Source: Clostridia bacterium (GTDB taxonomy: Bacteria > Bacillota > Clostridia > Christensenellales > Aristaeellaceae). From it: a stretch of DNA of 34,200 bases. Made by a program: the position numbers and the translations under genes. Position 1 is the stretch's first letter; the number at the start of each line of letters is the position of its first letter. Positions 7,805-15,071 of this stretch are shown here, piece after piece. The notes below the pieces were generated by a model. The model saw nothing but the letters and a program-made list of their open reading frames with translations. It did not search any database and was not told the origin of the DNA. Location of the stretch: positions 1 through 34,200 of the forward strand of contig JAFUHD010000268.1 of assembly GCA_017469025.1 (NCBI GenBank), read 5' to 3'.

Positions 7805-8406
7805 CATGGTATGATAATATCCGCAACTCTTTCCACCAGTCCGACAAGACTGACCATTGCATCCAGCGTGCCAAACTGCACGCTGTCAGCCGTAAGGAAA
7901 TCAGAATCTGTATCATCATGCACACATACCGAAAGCACCTGTTTTTCTGCCATTTCCGGTCTCAGCATACCAAGCGTATTCTGAGCCTGGTTCCGGATGC
8001 GGTCAGAATTTTTTGCTTCTCCCAGCAAAGCTTCCAGTTTTGCATTTTCCTCATTAAAAAACTGTTCTTTGCTCCTGTACACATCAATTGCCCGGAGATC
8101 CGAATAAATCTGTCCGGCTTTATGAATACAGACTCCACCCAGTCCAAGTGACAGAATCAGCAAACAAATACATAATACGGCAGTGCCTCTTTCCCGGCGT
8201 ACCGCACGTGAAAGCCTTTTCATCAGACTGTTTCTTTTTATACCTGCTGACTGAAAGGCATTATTCCACAGCAGCGGTTCCGGAGAAACTCCGCTGTGTT
8301 TTGCATCCATATTGTCATCACGGCTGTCAATATACAGATCCGCTGTATCATCAAATACAGCACCTGCAGACGTATAGCCGTTGCATGACCTACGCTTTGG
8401 CTGCAT
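7804..8406 (-). CDS. Single-pass membrane protein with FtsL/DivIC-like coiled-coil region
   Basis: A 200-residue protein of uncertain function. A basic cytoplasmic stretch (KRLSRAVRRER, 63-73) precedes one membrane segment (about 75-93). A probable coiled coil follows (about 103-130), and then SDRIRNQAQNTLGMLRP (134-150). That order, especially a RI...A...LGM..P motif after the coiled coil, resembles the bitopic division proteins FtsL and DivIC. However, the N-terminus of about 70 residues is longer than usual, the C-terminal 40 residues are unfamiliar, and no mraW or penicillin-binding protein gene is adjacent. GGGGGGA six bases before the ATG is a good ribosome site. It is flanked by its own promoter and terminator, so it is probably monocistronic. 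The FtsL link is inference. Confidence 0.6.
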   Translation of the reverse strand: MQPKRRSCNGYTSAGAVFDDTADLYIDSRDDNMDAKHSGVSPEPLLWNNAFQSAGIKRNSLMKRLSRAVRRERGTAVLCICLLILSLGLGGVCIHKAGQIYSDLRAIDVYRSKEQFFNEENAKLEALLGEAKNSDRIRNQAQNTLGMLRPEMAEKQVLSVCVHDDTDSDFLTADSVQFGTLDAMVSLVGLVERVADIIIP

Positions 8407-8820
8407 CCCGAGTCCCCCCTTTGTGCCAGAGATTTCAGCAAGCGTATTCTGAAAAATATACCGCCGGACACATTTCCCCGGTCTGAACAGGCATATTGCA
8501 TGTCCAGTCCTCTGAAAAGCTTATCCGGTACTTTTTCTCATCATCCGGTTAATATTCCGAATTCCAAAAATACTCCGGCCAAATGTTCAGAATTCCGTTA
8601 ACAGAACCCTTCCCCCACTATTTGCATTTAGCCCGATCTTTATCTAAAAGGATAGCACCACTTTGCGTCTGTTTCAAGTCTTTTCGTGTATTTTCTCTCC
8701 ATAATTCTAAATATTTCAGCCGAATATTTCATTTTTCCTGAACTATGCAGCCATTCTTTTCTCGAGTGTGTTTTTCCTCATATTCTGTTTCCATTTGGGT
8801 TTCTTTCTCAAATATCAAAT
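8407..8820. other. Non-coding divergent intergenic region
   Basis: About 400 AT-rich bases between the leftward FtsL-like gene and the rightward yjjI promoter. Apart from the candidate leftward promoter at 8649-8677 I see no gene, tRNA, repeat or convincing structured RNA. Confidence 0.5.
8649..8677 (-). promoter_or_regulatory. Candidate promoter of the FtsL-like gene
   Basis: On the minus strand TTGAAA (8677-8672) and TATCCT (8654-8649) are 17 bases apart. This would give an untranslated leader of about 235 bases, which is long, so a second promoter nearer the gene is possible. Confidence 0.42.
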
Positions 8821-8849
8821 TTGACAGCCAACGATAAATTCAGTAAAAT
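8821..8849 (+). promoter_or_regulatory. Promoter of yjjI-yjjW
   Basis: TTGACA (8821-8826) and TAAAAT (8844-8849) are separated by exactly 17 bases. Transcription from near 8856 leaves a leader of about 140 bases before the TTG start of yjjI. The leader contains the imperfect palindrome GGTCA-N3-TGATC just downstream of the start, a possible operator. Confidence 0.7.
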
Positions 8850-8996
8850 GAAAGTGGTGATTTAGCCGTCCTTAAGACTGCCGGGTCACCGTGATCAATT
8901 ATGTTCCAATCACAGATTTTCTGTTTATCAAATAATGACAATTGCAACGATTACAGGGCTCAAAGCCAAACCATGTCATTTAAGGAGGAATGAACA

Positions 8997-10517
8997 TTGT
9001 CAGCTGCACTGGATATCATTAAAGATCCGACTCTGACGTATCGACAGGAAGTGCTGGCTCTTGCCCGTCTTGGAGAGAGCACAGATACAACGCTGCGTTA
9101 CTCAGATGCCTATTATGCTGCCAAGCAGAAAGGCGCGCTATGTGACCTGAATGAAGGCGTCATGCCTTACCGTCCCCGATATATCTGTCCTGATTATGAA
9201 CTGCTCTTCAAAAAGGGCTGTTCCTTTCTGGAACTCGAACCACCAAAGGATCTCCTTGAAGCTGTCAATGTGCTTGAGATTTTTTATTGTCATGTGCCCT
9301 CAATTACCGCTTATCCGGTTTATCTTGGGGACATTGACAAACTGCTTGAGCCATTCGTACTGAAGGAAGACCGGGCATTTGCAAAAAAAGTGCTTCGCCT
9401 TTTCCTGCAAAACATCGACAAGATTCAGACAGACTCCTTTGTGCATGCCGATATCGGCCCAGAGGATACCGTTACCGGACGTATTCTCCTTGAACTGACA
9501 GAGGAAATGCAGCTCGCCGTTCCGAATCTGACGCTGCGTTATGATCCTGAACGCACCAGCGATGACTTTGCCCTTGCATGCGTCAAATGCATGCTGAAGA
9601 CCGCAAAACCATCCTTTGCAAACCACCGCATGTTTGTGAAGGAATGGGGTGAACGATACGCCATCGCATCCTGTTACAATGGCCTTTCCATCGCAGGCGG
9701 CGGATTTACCCTGCCGCGCATGCGCCTTTATGAATGCGCACTGGATGCCAAGAGTCCGGACGATTTCATTGAAAACGAGCTGCCAAAGTACATAGACCTG
9801 CAGCTTGAATACATGGACAAACGCGTCAAATTCATCGTGGAGGAGTCCAGTTTCTTTAAGACAAACTTCCTGGTAACAGAAGGCTTTGTGAAGCAGGAGA
9901 ACTTCACCGGTATGTTTGGCGTAGTCGGCCTTGCAGAATGCTGCAATTACCTGCTTGGCATAGAGGACAAGAAGAAGGGCTTTGGCCTGAATCCCGATGC
10001 GACCGCGCTCGGAATCCGGATTATGGATGCCATTGAAAAGCGGGTTGCAGATCATGTTGCACCTTACTGCGATGCCTATAATCACCGTTACCGCCTGCAT
10101 GCCCAGGTTGGTATCGACAGCGATGGCATGGATGACTCTCCGGGAACCCGGATTCCCATCGGTGTCGAGCCGACCATGCTCGAACAGCTCGAAGTCAATG
10201 AGAAATTCCATCCCTATTTCCCGACCGGCACCGGCGATATCTTCAAGTTTGAGGAAACCTATCTTAAGACACCGGATGCGATTCTGCCGATCATCAAAGG
10301 GTCCCTTGCCAACGGCCTGCGTTATTTCTCCGGCTATCTTGAGAATAATGACGTTGTCCGCGTAACCGGTTATCTCGTCAAAAAGAGCGAAATTGAAAAG
10401 CTTCGTCAGAACAAGCAGTCGCTCAATCAGGTTACCGTCTTCGGAAAGGGTGCACAGGATGGCGGCCATGCACTGGACCGCCGTGTGCAGCATCATGAAG
10501 AAAGCACCTGTCAATAA
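8997..10517 (+). CDS. yjjI: YjjI family glycyl radical enzyme
   Basis: A 506-residue member of the YjjI (DUF3029) branch of glycyl radical enzymes, relatives of pyruvate formate-lyase whose reaction is not established. The C-terminal RVTGY (455-459) carries the predicted radical glycine G458. A Cys pair, C315-C316 in GLAECCN, is the best candidate for the active-site thiyl radical, recalling the Cys pair of pyruvate formate-lyase. The start is TTG at 8997: AAGGAGG lies eight bases upstream, and the nearby ATG at 8990 is out of frame. The yjjW activase overlaps its end by 23 bases, so the two should be co-translated. The enzyme is oxygen-sensitive by family, consistent with an anaerobic host. 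Confidence 0.92.
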   Translation: MSAALDIIKDPTLTYRQEVLALARLGESTDTTLRYSDAYYAAKQKGALCDLNEGVMPYRPRYICPDYELLFKKGCSFLELEPPKDLLEAVNVLEIFYCHVPSITAYPVYLGDIDKLLEPFVLKEDRAFAKKVLRLFLQNIDKIQTDSFVHADIGPEDTVTGRILLELTEEMQLAVPNLTLRYDPERTSDDFALACVKCMLKTAKPSFANHRMFVKEWGERYAIASCYNGLSIAGGGFTLPRMRLYECALDAKSPDDFIENELPKYIDLQLEYMDKRVKFIVEESSFFKTNFLVTEGFVKQENFTGMFGVVGLAECCNYLLGIEDKKKGFGLNPDATALGIRIMDAIEKRVADHVAPYCDAYNHRYRLHAQVGIDSDGMDDSPGTRIPIGVEPTMLEQLEVNEKFHPYFPTGTGDIFKFEETYLKTPDAILPIIKGSLANGLRYFSGYLENNDVVRVTGYLVKKSEIEKLRQNKQSLNQVTVFGKGAQDGGHALDRRVQHHEESTCQ

Positions 10518-11334
10518 AATCATACCGTTTTCCAATGTGGATGGTCCGGGAAACCGGACCTCCATTTTCTTTCAGGGATGTCCATTTAACTGCTTGTTCT
10601 GTCACAACCCTGAAACCATCCATCTGTGCAGAAACTGCGGTACATGCATCGCAGGCTGTCCGGTACAAGCGCTGTCACTGCAGGATGAAAATGTTACCTG
10701 GAACAGCGCAGCCTGCGTCCAGTGTGATCAGTGCATCAAAGTCTGCCCGTATGATGCCTCACCCCGTGTTCGGTATATGACGGTTGAGGAGGTCATGACA
10801 GAAATCCGGCGGACACGTCCGTATATTGGCGGCATCACCACATCCGGCGGAGAATGTACCCAGTATCCTGACTTTCTCACAGATCTGTTCCATGAAACAC
10901 GTGCACTTGGATTGACTGCCCTCATGGATTCCAATGGCTCACTCGATTTTTCAAAATATCCTGATCTGCTCGACGCCAGTGACGGCGTCATGCTGGACGT
11001 AAAAGCAGTCAGTGCCGCATGGAGCGATACGCTCATCCGCTATCCCAGGGAAACCGTCCTCAGGAATCTTGACTATCTTCTGGAAATAGGAAAACTGTAT
11101 GAAGTCCGTACGCTTATTTTTCCTGACCGCGATCAGGACAATGAGGAAACGGTTCGTTACGTGGCTGAACAGATTAAAGACCGCTGCTTCTATAAAATCA
11201 TCCGCTACCGTCCATTCGGCGTACGGGAACGCTTTCAGAACATACTTGGCACAGATACTACCGATGCCGACTATGCGGAGCACTACGCTGCTCTTGCACG
11301 TTCTCTTGGTGCGCTGAAAGCATATGTCATCTGA
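10495..11334 (+). CDS. yjjW: YjjW family glycyl radical enzyme activase (radical SAM)
   Basis: A 279-residue radical SAM enzyme that should place the glycyl radical on YjjI using S-adenosylmethionine. The SAM-cluster motif Cx3Cx2C is at C29, C33 and C36. Two further four-Cys ferredoxin-type clusters follow, at C45/C48/C51/C55 and C74/C77/C80/C84, as in activases with an 8Fe insert. TTSGGE lies further on, as in pyruvate formate-lyase activase. I chose the ATG at 10495 because homologous sequence begins there (KKAPVNKIIPFSNVDGPG); the open frame continues 34 codons upstream inside yjjI but those codons look like read-through. The ribosome site is weak, consistent with coupling to yjjI. Confidence 0.9.
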   Translation: MKKAPVNKIIPFSNVDGPGNRTSIFFQGCPFNCLFCHNPETIHLCRNCGTCIAGCPVQALSLQDENVTWNSAACVQCDQCIKVCPYDASPRVRYMTVEEVMTEIRRTRPYIGGITTSGGECTQYPDFLTDLFHETRALGLTALMDSNGSLDFSKYPDLLDASDGVMLDVKAVSAAWSDTLIRYPRETVLRNLDYLLEIGKLYEVRTLIFPDRDQDNEETVRYVAEQIKDRCFYKIIRYRPFGVRERFQNILGTDTTDADYAEHYAALARSLGALKAYVI

Positions 11335-11342
11335 AAAAAAAC

Positions 11343-11438
11343 TGCTTTCTTTGATCACACCGTTGTGCTTTCGGCACCGCATCAATCACCATTGTCATTA
11401 TTTGACAAACAGGCACAAAGTGCTGGGCCATCTCCTTT
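11343..11438. repeat. 86-bp structured repeat, dispersed third copy
   Basis: A single copy just after the yjjW stop, aligning without gaps to unit 1 at a constant offset of 11342. By hand count 62 of 86 positions match overall and 51 of the last 66. The unit ends at 11428 and is followed by CATCTCCTTT (11429-11438), the same ten bases that begin the tandem units. TTGTCA-N5-TGACAA (11392-11408) is perfect, and the GTGC-TTTCG-GCAC hairpin (11365-11377) has four pairs. The third hairpin keeps its inner pairs with a T-A to C-G exchange. It lies in the yjjW 3' region, so it could also affect the end of that transcript. Confidence 0.78.
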
Positions 11439-11511
11439 GGCCGGATGGAAGTTCACAAGACAGTTCAAACTGATTGGGGCATCCGGCTGGCAGGGCTGAC
11501 TGACATGAAAA

Positions 11512-11542
11512 CCGGGATGGTACATACTATGTACCATCCCGG
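11512..11542. terminator. Bidirectional terminator between yjjW and the carrier-condensation gene
   Basis: A perfect 14-base inverted repeat, CCGGGATGGTACAT and its complement around ACT. It is flanked by GAAAA on the left and CTTTTG on the right, so each strand has a T-run after the stem. It separates rightward yjjI-yjjW from the leftward NRPS-like gene. Confidence 0.82.
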
Positions 11543-11562
11543 CTTTTGCTTTCCTTCAAACG

Positions 11563-13122
11563 TTAATCCTGGATCTGATTATCCAGCGCCTCAAGTACCT
11601 GCTTCATCGTTTCCTTTTCCATGAACAGATTATATATCTTCTTGGTATTATCCATGATCTCCAACACCTTTTCCTTGGAAAAATATCCGGAATTTCCTGA
11701 CATGGTAAATCCATTCGGTGTTTTATCAATCATCATATCAACAATATCATGTGAATGTGCAGCATCTTTTGAATCAGAGCCATAGATATATCCGAGCACA
11801 GAGAAAGAATTGGGCTTACCGTCCAGCACAATATCTGTATTTCCCAAAAGACTTCCCCTATAATTGAAAATAATGCCCGAGTCAATATCAGGATATCTTT
11901 TAATCAGTTCAGTAAATGGGACTACATCATAGTAAACCGTTTCAAAATACCTGTACTGAAGATGATGCAGAAAATCCAAAACCTGATGCTCCGGATTAAT
12001 ATCTACAAGCATAAGCACCGGCCTGGCCTCTGTTCCCTGCATGTTATTCACTCTGTCATCATAGCGTCCACTGTGAAAAATCCGATAAACCAGCTTATCC
12101 TTTTTTAATGCCTTGCTTAATGCAACAATAAATGCAGCCTGAAGCACAGTTCCAAACGTCAGACCATTTTCCTTAAGGAATGCTTTGGCGTTTGCTCCGG
12201 ATATCTGACCAATATTTTCATTGAAGAAATACGTGGAATAATCATCCTTCATATCCTTTCTTAAATCCGAAGGATACTCTCTAAAGATATGGTCATAATA
12301 ATCCAGTGCCTCGTCATAGAACCCCGTCTCTGATATTATCTTTTGATAATTACCAGAATCAAAAATCGTGGATTGCTCCTCTATTGGTTCACCACCGTCA
12401 TAGCAGATTGAAATATCCTTAAGGAAATTGCTTGTTGACATTCCATCGTAAACAAGATGCGGCATTCTCAGGTATAGATATGACTTGCCATTAAATTTAA
12501 TGATAGTCACATCTATCATGTTATCATCCGCTAAATTTCTCTTTTTACTCCCTGCTTTAAGCAAAAAATCTTTCAATCCATCTTTTGTCAGTTCCATTAC
12601 AGGGATTTCCGGAATTTCAGCTTTTCTTTTTATAAATACTGCCCGTTCTCTGCAAAATCCTATGTTGAGGCCTTCATAATGACTTATTGTTTTAATGAGG
12701 GCCTGTCTCAGTCTTTCGATGTCCACATCGTCATTTAATTCCCACAGCGCCTTTAGATCCATTATATCTATCGTGTCGCCTGTTGCCTCACAGCGAAAGA
12801 AATTGTAAAGCATGGAAGGCGTCATGGGATATTCTTCTGCTGTAGCTTCTCCGACAGTAAATGCCGGTTTTCTACCACCCTTTTCATTCAGCACTTCGCT
12901 TATATGCTTCGGGGTAAGACCCATCATCACGATCTGTGGTGTCAAACCATTAATCCCACACTCGTCAGCCAGCTTTTGTGCAAGGAAACTGTTCCCGCCC
13001 TTGCTGATGAAATTATCATTAACTTCATATTTTTCCTGATTAAGAATCTTCCCCATTGTTTCGCATAGTTTATTCTCTACGAAACTCATATCCTGTAACA
13101 CTTCCTGTTCTGTTATTCTCAT
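11563..13122 (-). CDS. Stand-alone carrier protein-condensation (NRPS-like) didomain protein
   Basis: A 519-residue protein. Residues 1-80 form a peptidyl/acyl-carrier domain whose attachment serine is S45 in KGGNSFLAQ. Residues from about 95 to the end form a condensation-domain fold. Its HHxxxDG motif reads PHLVYDG (221-227): the first His is Pro but the catalytic His (H222), Asp and Gly remain. It may therefore join or transfer an acyl or aminoacyl group from a carrier thioester. No adenylation, thioesterase or phosphopantetheinyl transferase gene is in the window. The ATG overlaps the stop of an ABC exporter stub (ATGA) and has no ribosome site of its own, so it was translationally coupled to a now truncated gene. 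The gene is clearly AT-richer than its neighbours, suggesting transfer. Confidence 0.82.
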   Translation of the reverse strand: MRITEQEVLQDMSFVENKLCETMGKILNQEKYEVNDNFISKGGNSFLAQKLADECGINGLTPQIVMMGLTPKHISEVLNEKGGRKPAFTVGEATAEEYPMTPSMLYNFFRCEATGDTIDIMDLKALWELNDDVDIERLRQALIKTISHYEGLNIGFCRERAVFIKRKAEIPEIPVMELTKDGLKDFLLKAGSKKRNLADDNMIDVTIIKFNGKSYLYLRMPHLVYDGMSTSNFLKDISICYDGGEPIEEQSTIFDSGNYQKIISETGFYDEALDYYDHIFREYPSDLRKDMKDDYSTYFFNENIGQISGANAKAFLKENGLTFGTVLQAAFIVALSKALKKDKLVYRIFHSGRYDDRVNNMQGTEARPVLMLVDINPEHQVLDFLHHLQYRYFETVYYDVVPFTELIKRYPDIDSGIIFNYRGSLLGNTDIVLDGKPNSFSVLGYIYGSDSKDAAHSHDIVDMMIDKTPNGFTMSGNSGYFSKEKVLEIMDNTKKIYNLFMEKETMKQVLEALDNQIQD

Positions 13123-13370
13123 GAAACATGAAACTGACTGTTATACAGTTCTGAATAGAACCCATTTTGAGCCATCAGCTCTTCATGTCTGCCGCTTTCT
13201 ATAATGTCTCCATCCTTAAGAACCAGAATTAAATCTGCATTTACAATGGTCGAAAGGCGGTGTGCAATCACGAAGCTTGTACGGTTAACCATCAGTCTGT
13301 CCATTGCCTCCTGAATAAGCTTTTCAGTCCTTGTATCTATGGTTACAGAACCAAAAGCACAACCATATCA
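13119..13370 (-). pseudogene. 3' remnant of an ABC exporter ATPase gene
   Basis: Only the last 75 or so codons of an MsbA/multidrug-type exporter remain. The frame shows [17 protein letters not shown] (the D-loop region), the H-loop IAHRLSTI, and the usual tail with a [17 protein letters not shown] segment. Walker A, the signature, Walker B and the whole membrane domain are missing. In frame, a TGA lies near 13370, and sequence beyond it shows no ABC similarity, so the gene was cut by a deletion or rearrangement. A 61-codon ATG frame (13304) could in theory be translated but cannot make a transporter. It overlaps the carrier-condensation gene by four bases, which shows that the two once formed an operon. 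Confidence 0.8.
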
Positions 13371-13500
13371 TTAAAGAACCTGGAGCAGGTATAAACACGG
13401 TTCGAAACATCATTTCTCACTGTACGCTGACCTCAGATATCTGATCATGTAAGTCTTCTCTCTATGTTCTCACATGTCTGACAATTTCGATAGAAACAAA

Positions 13501-13544
13501 AAATCCGAAGGCCGTCCATATCGGAACGAAGTTCGGATTTTTTT
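13501..13544. terminator. Bidirectional terminator-like hairpin
   Basis: AAATCCGAA (13501-13509) pairs with TTCGGATTT (13532-13540). An A-run precedes the stem and T-residues follow it, so it could act on either strand. It lies between the bmp terminator and the exporter remnant. The region 13371-13500 shows nothing else. Confidence 0.65.
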
Positions 13545-13580
13545 CAATTGTATATCGTTTATGAACTGATGGAACAGAAA

Positions 13581-13606
13581 ATGGCATGACCCGCAAGTCA
13601 TGCCAT
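13581..13606 (-). terminator. Intrinsic terminator of the BMP binding-protein gene
   Basis: ATGGCATGAC (13581-13590) pairs perfectly with GTCATGCCAT (13597-13606) and is followed on the minus strand by TTTTCTGTTCC. It is about 70 bases downstream of the bmp stop. Confidence 0.75.
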
Positions 13607-13676
13607 TCCTGCAAAACACGATAAGACTGTTTTATGACCTGCCCCGTTTCGGAGACAGATATAGAAACTGCGAAGA

Positions 13677-14678
13677 TTAGTCGTCCAGGGTGAATGCTTC
13701 GCAAGCATCAGCAGTGGTCGGAACAACAAAGTCGCCAGCAATGATGGCAGCCTTGGCAGCCTCAACCTTTTCAAGGACGTCAGCCGGGATGTGATCGCCG
13801 GTGGTCGCAAATCCGACAGCACCGTCGGCCAGCGTGTAGTGATGTACGCCGCCAGCAAAAGAACCAGCCTTAACAGCCTTGGCGATATCAACGCAGCCAG
13901 CGCCGGTATCCTTCAGAGCAGAGGTCAGAACCTTTTCATTGTTGAGAACAGCAGCCTGATCGGAGTCAACGCCGATACCCCAGATGCCTTCCTCCTGGCA
14001 TGCGCTCAGAACGCCAGCGCCAGTGCCGCCAGCCGCATGATAGATAACGTCGGCACCCTTGGTGATCATATCCTTCGCAGCGGTGTTGCCGCCAGCGATG
14101 TCAACAAAGCTGTTTGCATTGTACTGGAGAATGGTAGCATCCGGGCAAGCTTCAAGAACACCAGTGCAGAAGCCGATGCCGAACAGATTCATGGTATCGG
14201 AAACCATGCCCTGTACATAGCCGACGGTCTTGCTCTGGGTCATGGAACCAGCAATGAGTCCTACGAGGTAGGAGCACTGCTCCTGAGCAAAGGTCAGGCA
14301 TGCAACGTTCGGAAGATCGATACTTGCATCGTCAACGATAGCAAAGTTGCGGTCCGGGTTGTCTTCAGCGGCCTGCTTGGTGGCATCAGCCAGCATGTAG
14401 CCAACGCAGATGACCAGATCATACTCTTCATCAAGGAAGGTATTGATGTTGGTCTGATAGTCAGCATCGGTCTTGCTCTCAAGATACTGAACTTCAAAGT
14501 CAGGATCTTCCTTGGCAAGGTTCTGCAGACCGGCCCATGCGAACTGGTTGAAAGACTGGTCATTGATGCCGCCAACGTCGGTAACCATACCGATTTTAAC
14601 GGTATCAGCAGCAGCGCTGGACAGAGTCAGCGCGAGTGCGAGGCAGAGAAGAAGCGCAACAGAAAGAAACTTTTTCAT
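13677..14678 (-). CDS. BMP family substrate-binding protein (nucleoside uptake)
   Basis: A 333-residue exported binding protein of the BMP/Med/PnrA family, which captures nucleosides for ABC importers. GGINDQSFNQFAW follows the signal region, HAAGGTGAG lies mid-protein and WGIGVDSDQ further on; all are family hallmarks. It is the likely partner of the ATPase-permease operon 6 kb to the left, whose own cluster lacks such a gene. I chose the ATG at 14678, giving MKKFLSVALLLC; GGAGG lies about ten bases upstream, and the in-frame ATG at 14696 lies before that site. Unusually, the signal peptide ends in SSAAADT with no lipobox Cys, although Gram-positive members are usually lipoproteins. Own promoter and terminator. 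Confidence 0.88.
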   Translation of the reverse strand: MKKFLSVALLLCLALALTLSSAAADTVKIGMVTDVGGINDQSFNQFAWAGLQNLAKEDPDFEVQYLESKTDADYQTNINTFLDEEYDLVICVGYMLADATKQAAEDNPDRNFAIVDDASIDLPNVACLTFAQEQCSYLVGLIAGSMTQSKTVGYVQGMVSDTMNLFGIGFCTGVLEACPDATILQYNANSFVDIAGGNTAAKDMITKGADVIYHAAGGTGAGVLSACQEEGIWGIGVDSDQAAVLNNEKVLTSALKDTGAGCVDIAKAVKAGSFAGGVHHYTLADGAVGFATTGDHIPADVLEKVEAAKAAIIAGDFVVPTTADACEAFTLDD

Positions 14679-14754
14679 ATTTACCTTTTCCTCCATATAG
14701 TCTTACAGGATACATACAGACTGCACCATCTGCAGCTTCATACCCTATATGTCA

Positions 14755-14783
14755 ATCATAACACGACTCAATTGCAGAATCAA
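14755..14783 (-). promoter_or_regulatory. Promoter of the BMP binding-protein gene
   Basis: On the minus strand TTGATT (14783-14778) and TATGAT (14760-14755) are 17 bases apart. The leader is about 70 bases and holds a short CTGCA/TGCAG hairpin but no recognisable purine aptamer. Confidence 0.62.
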
Positions 14784-14930
14784 GCAAAAGTAGACATTTT
14801 TTGAACTGCCTGACACACATCCTGCATGGCCTTCCTCCACAGTTCCCGCAAGGAAGCCCGCGCTTTCATGTATTCTGCCTGTCAGTTTCTAAGCTTTTCC
14901 ATTCCAATTTGGGATTTCTTCATCTTTCCA

Positions 14931-14959
14931 TTGAAAACACGGGCATTGAACCATATAAT
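14931..14959 (+). promoter_or_regulatory. Promoter of pepT
   Basis: TTGAAA (14931-14936) and a perfect TATAAT (14954-14959) are 17 bases apart. The leader to the pepT ATG is about 105 bases. The stretch 14790-14930 before it shows no gene. Confidence 0.7.
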
Positions 14960-15071
14960 ACATGCATCAACCCAGGCATACGAATGAACGATAGGCCGGC
15001 ACTTTCTGCTGGTATGTCAAATTATTGATACGTTGCCAAAGCAAAACAATATCATCGAAGGAGTGTTTATC

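Noticed and set aside
9300..10565. A 421-codon leftward frame antisense to yjjI
   Set aside because: YjjI is clearly identified on the plus strand; the antisense frame arises from codon bias and has no family resemblance.
13791..14804. A 337-codon rightward frame antisense to the BMP gene
   Set aside because: The BMP protein is well supported with promoter and terminator on the minus strand; the antisense frame has no motif.
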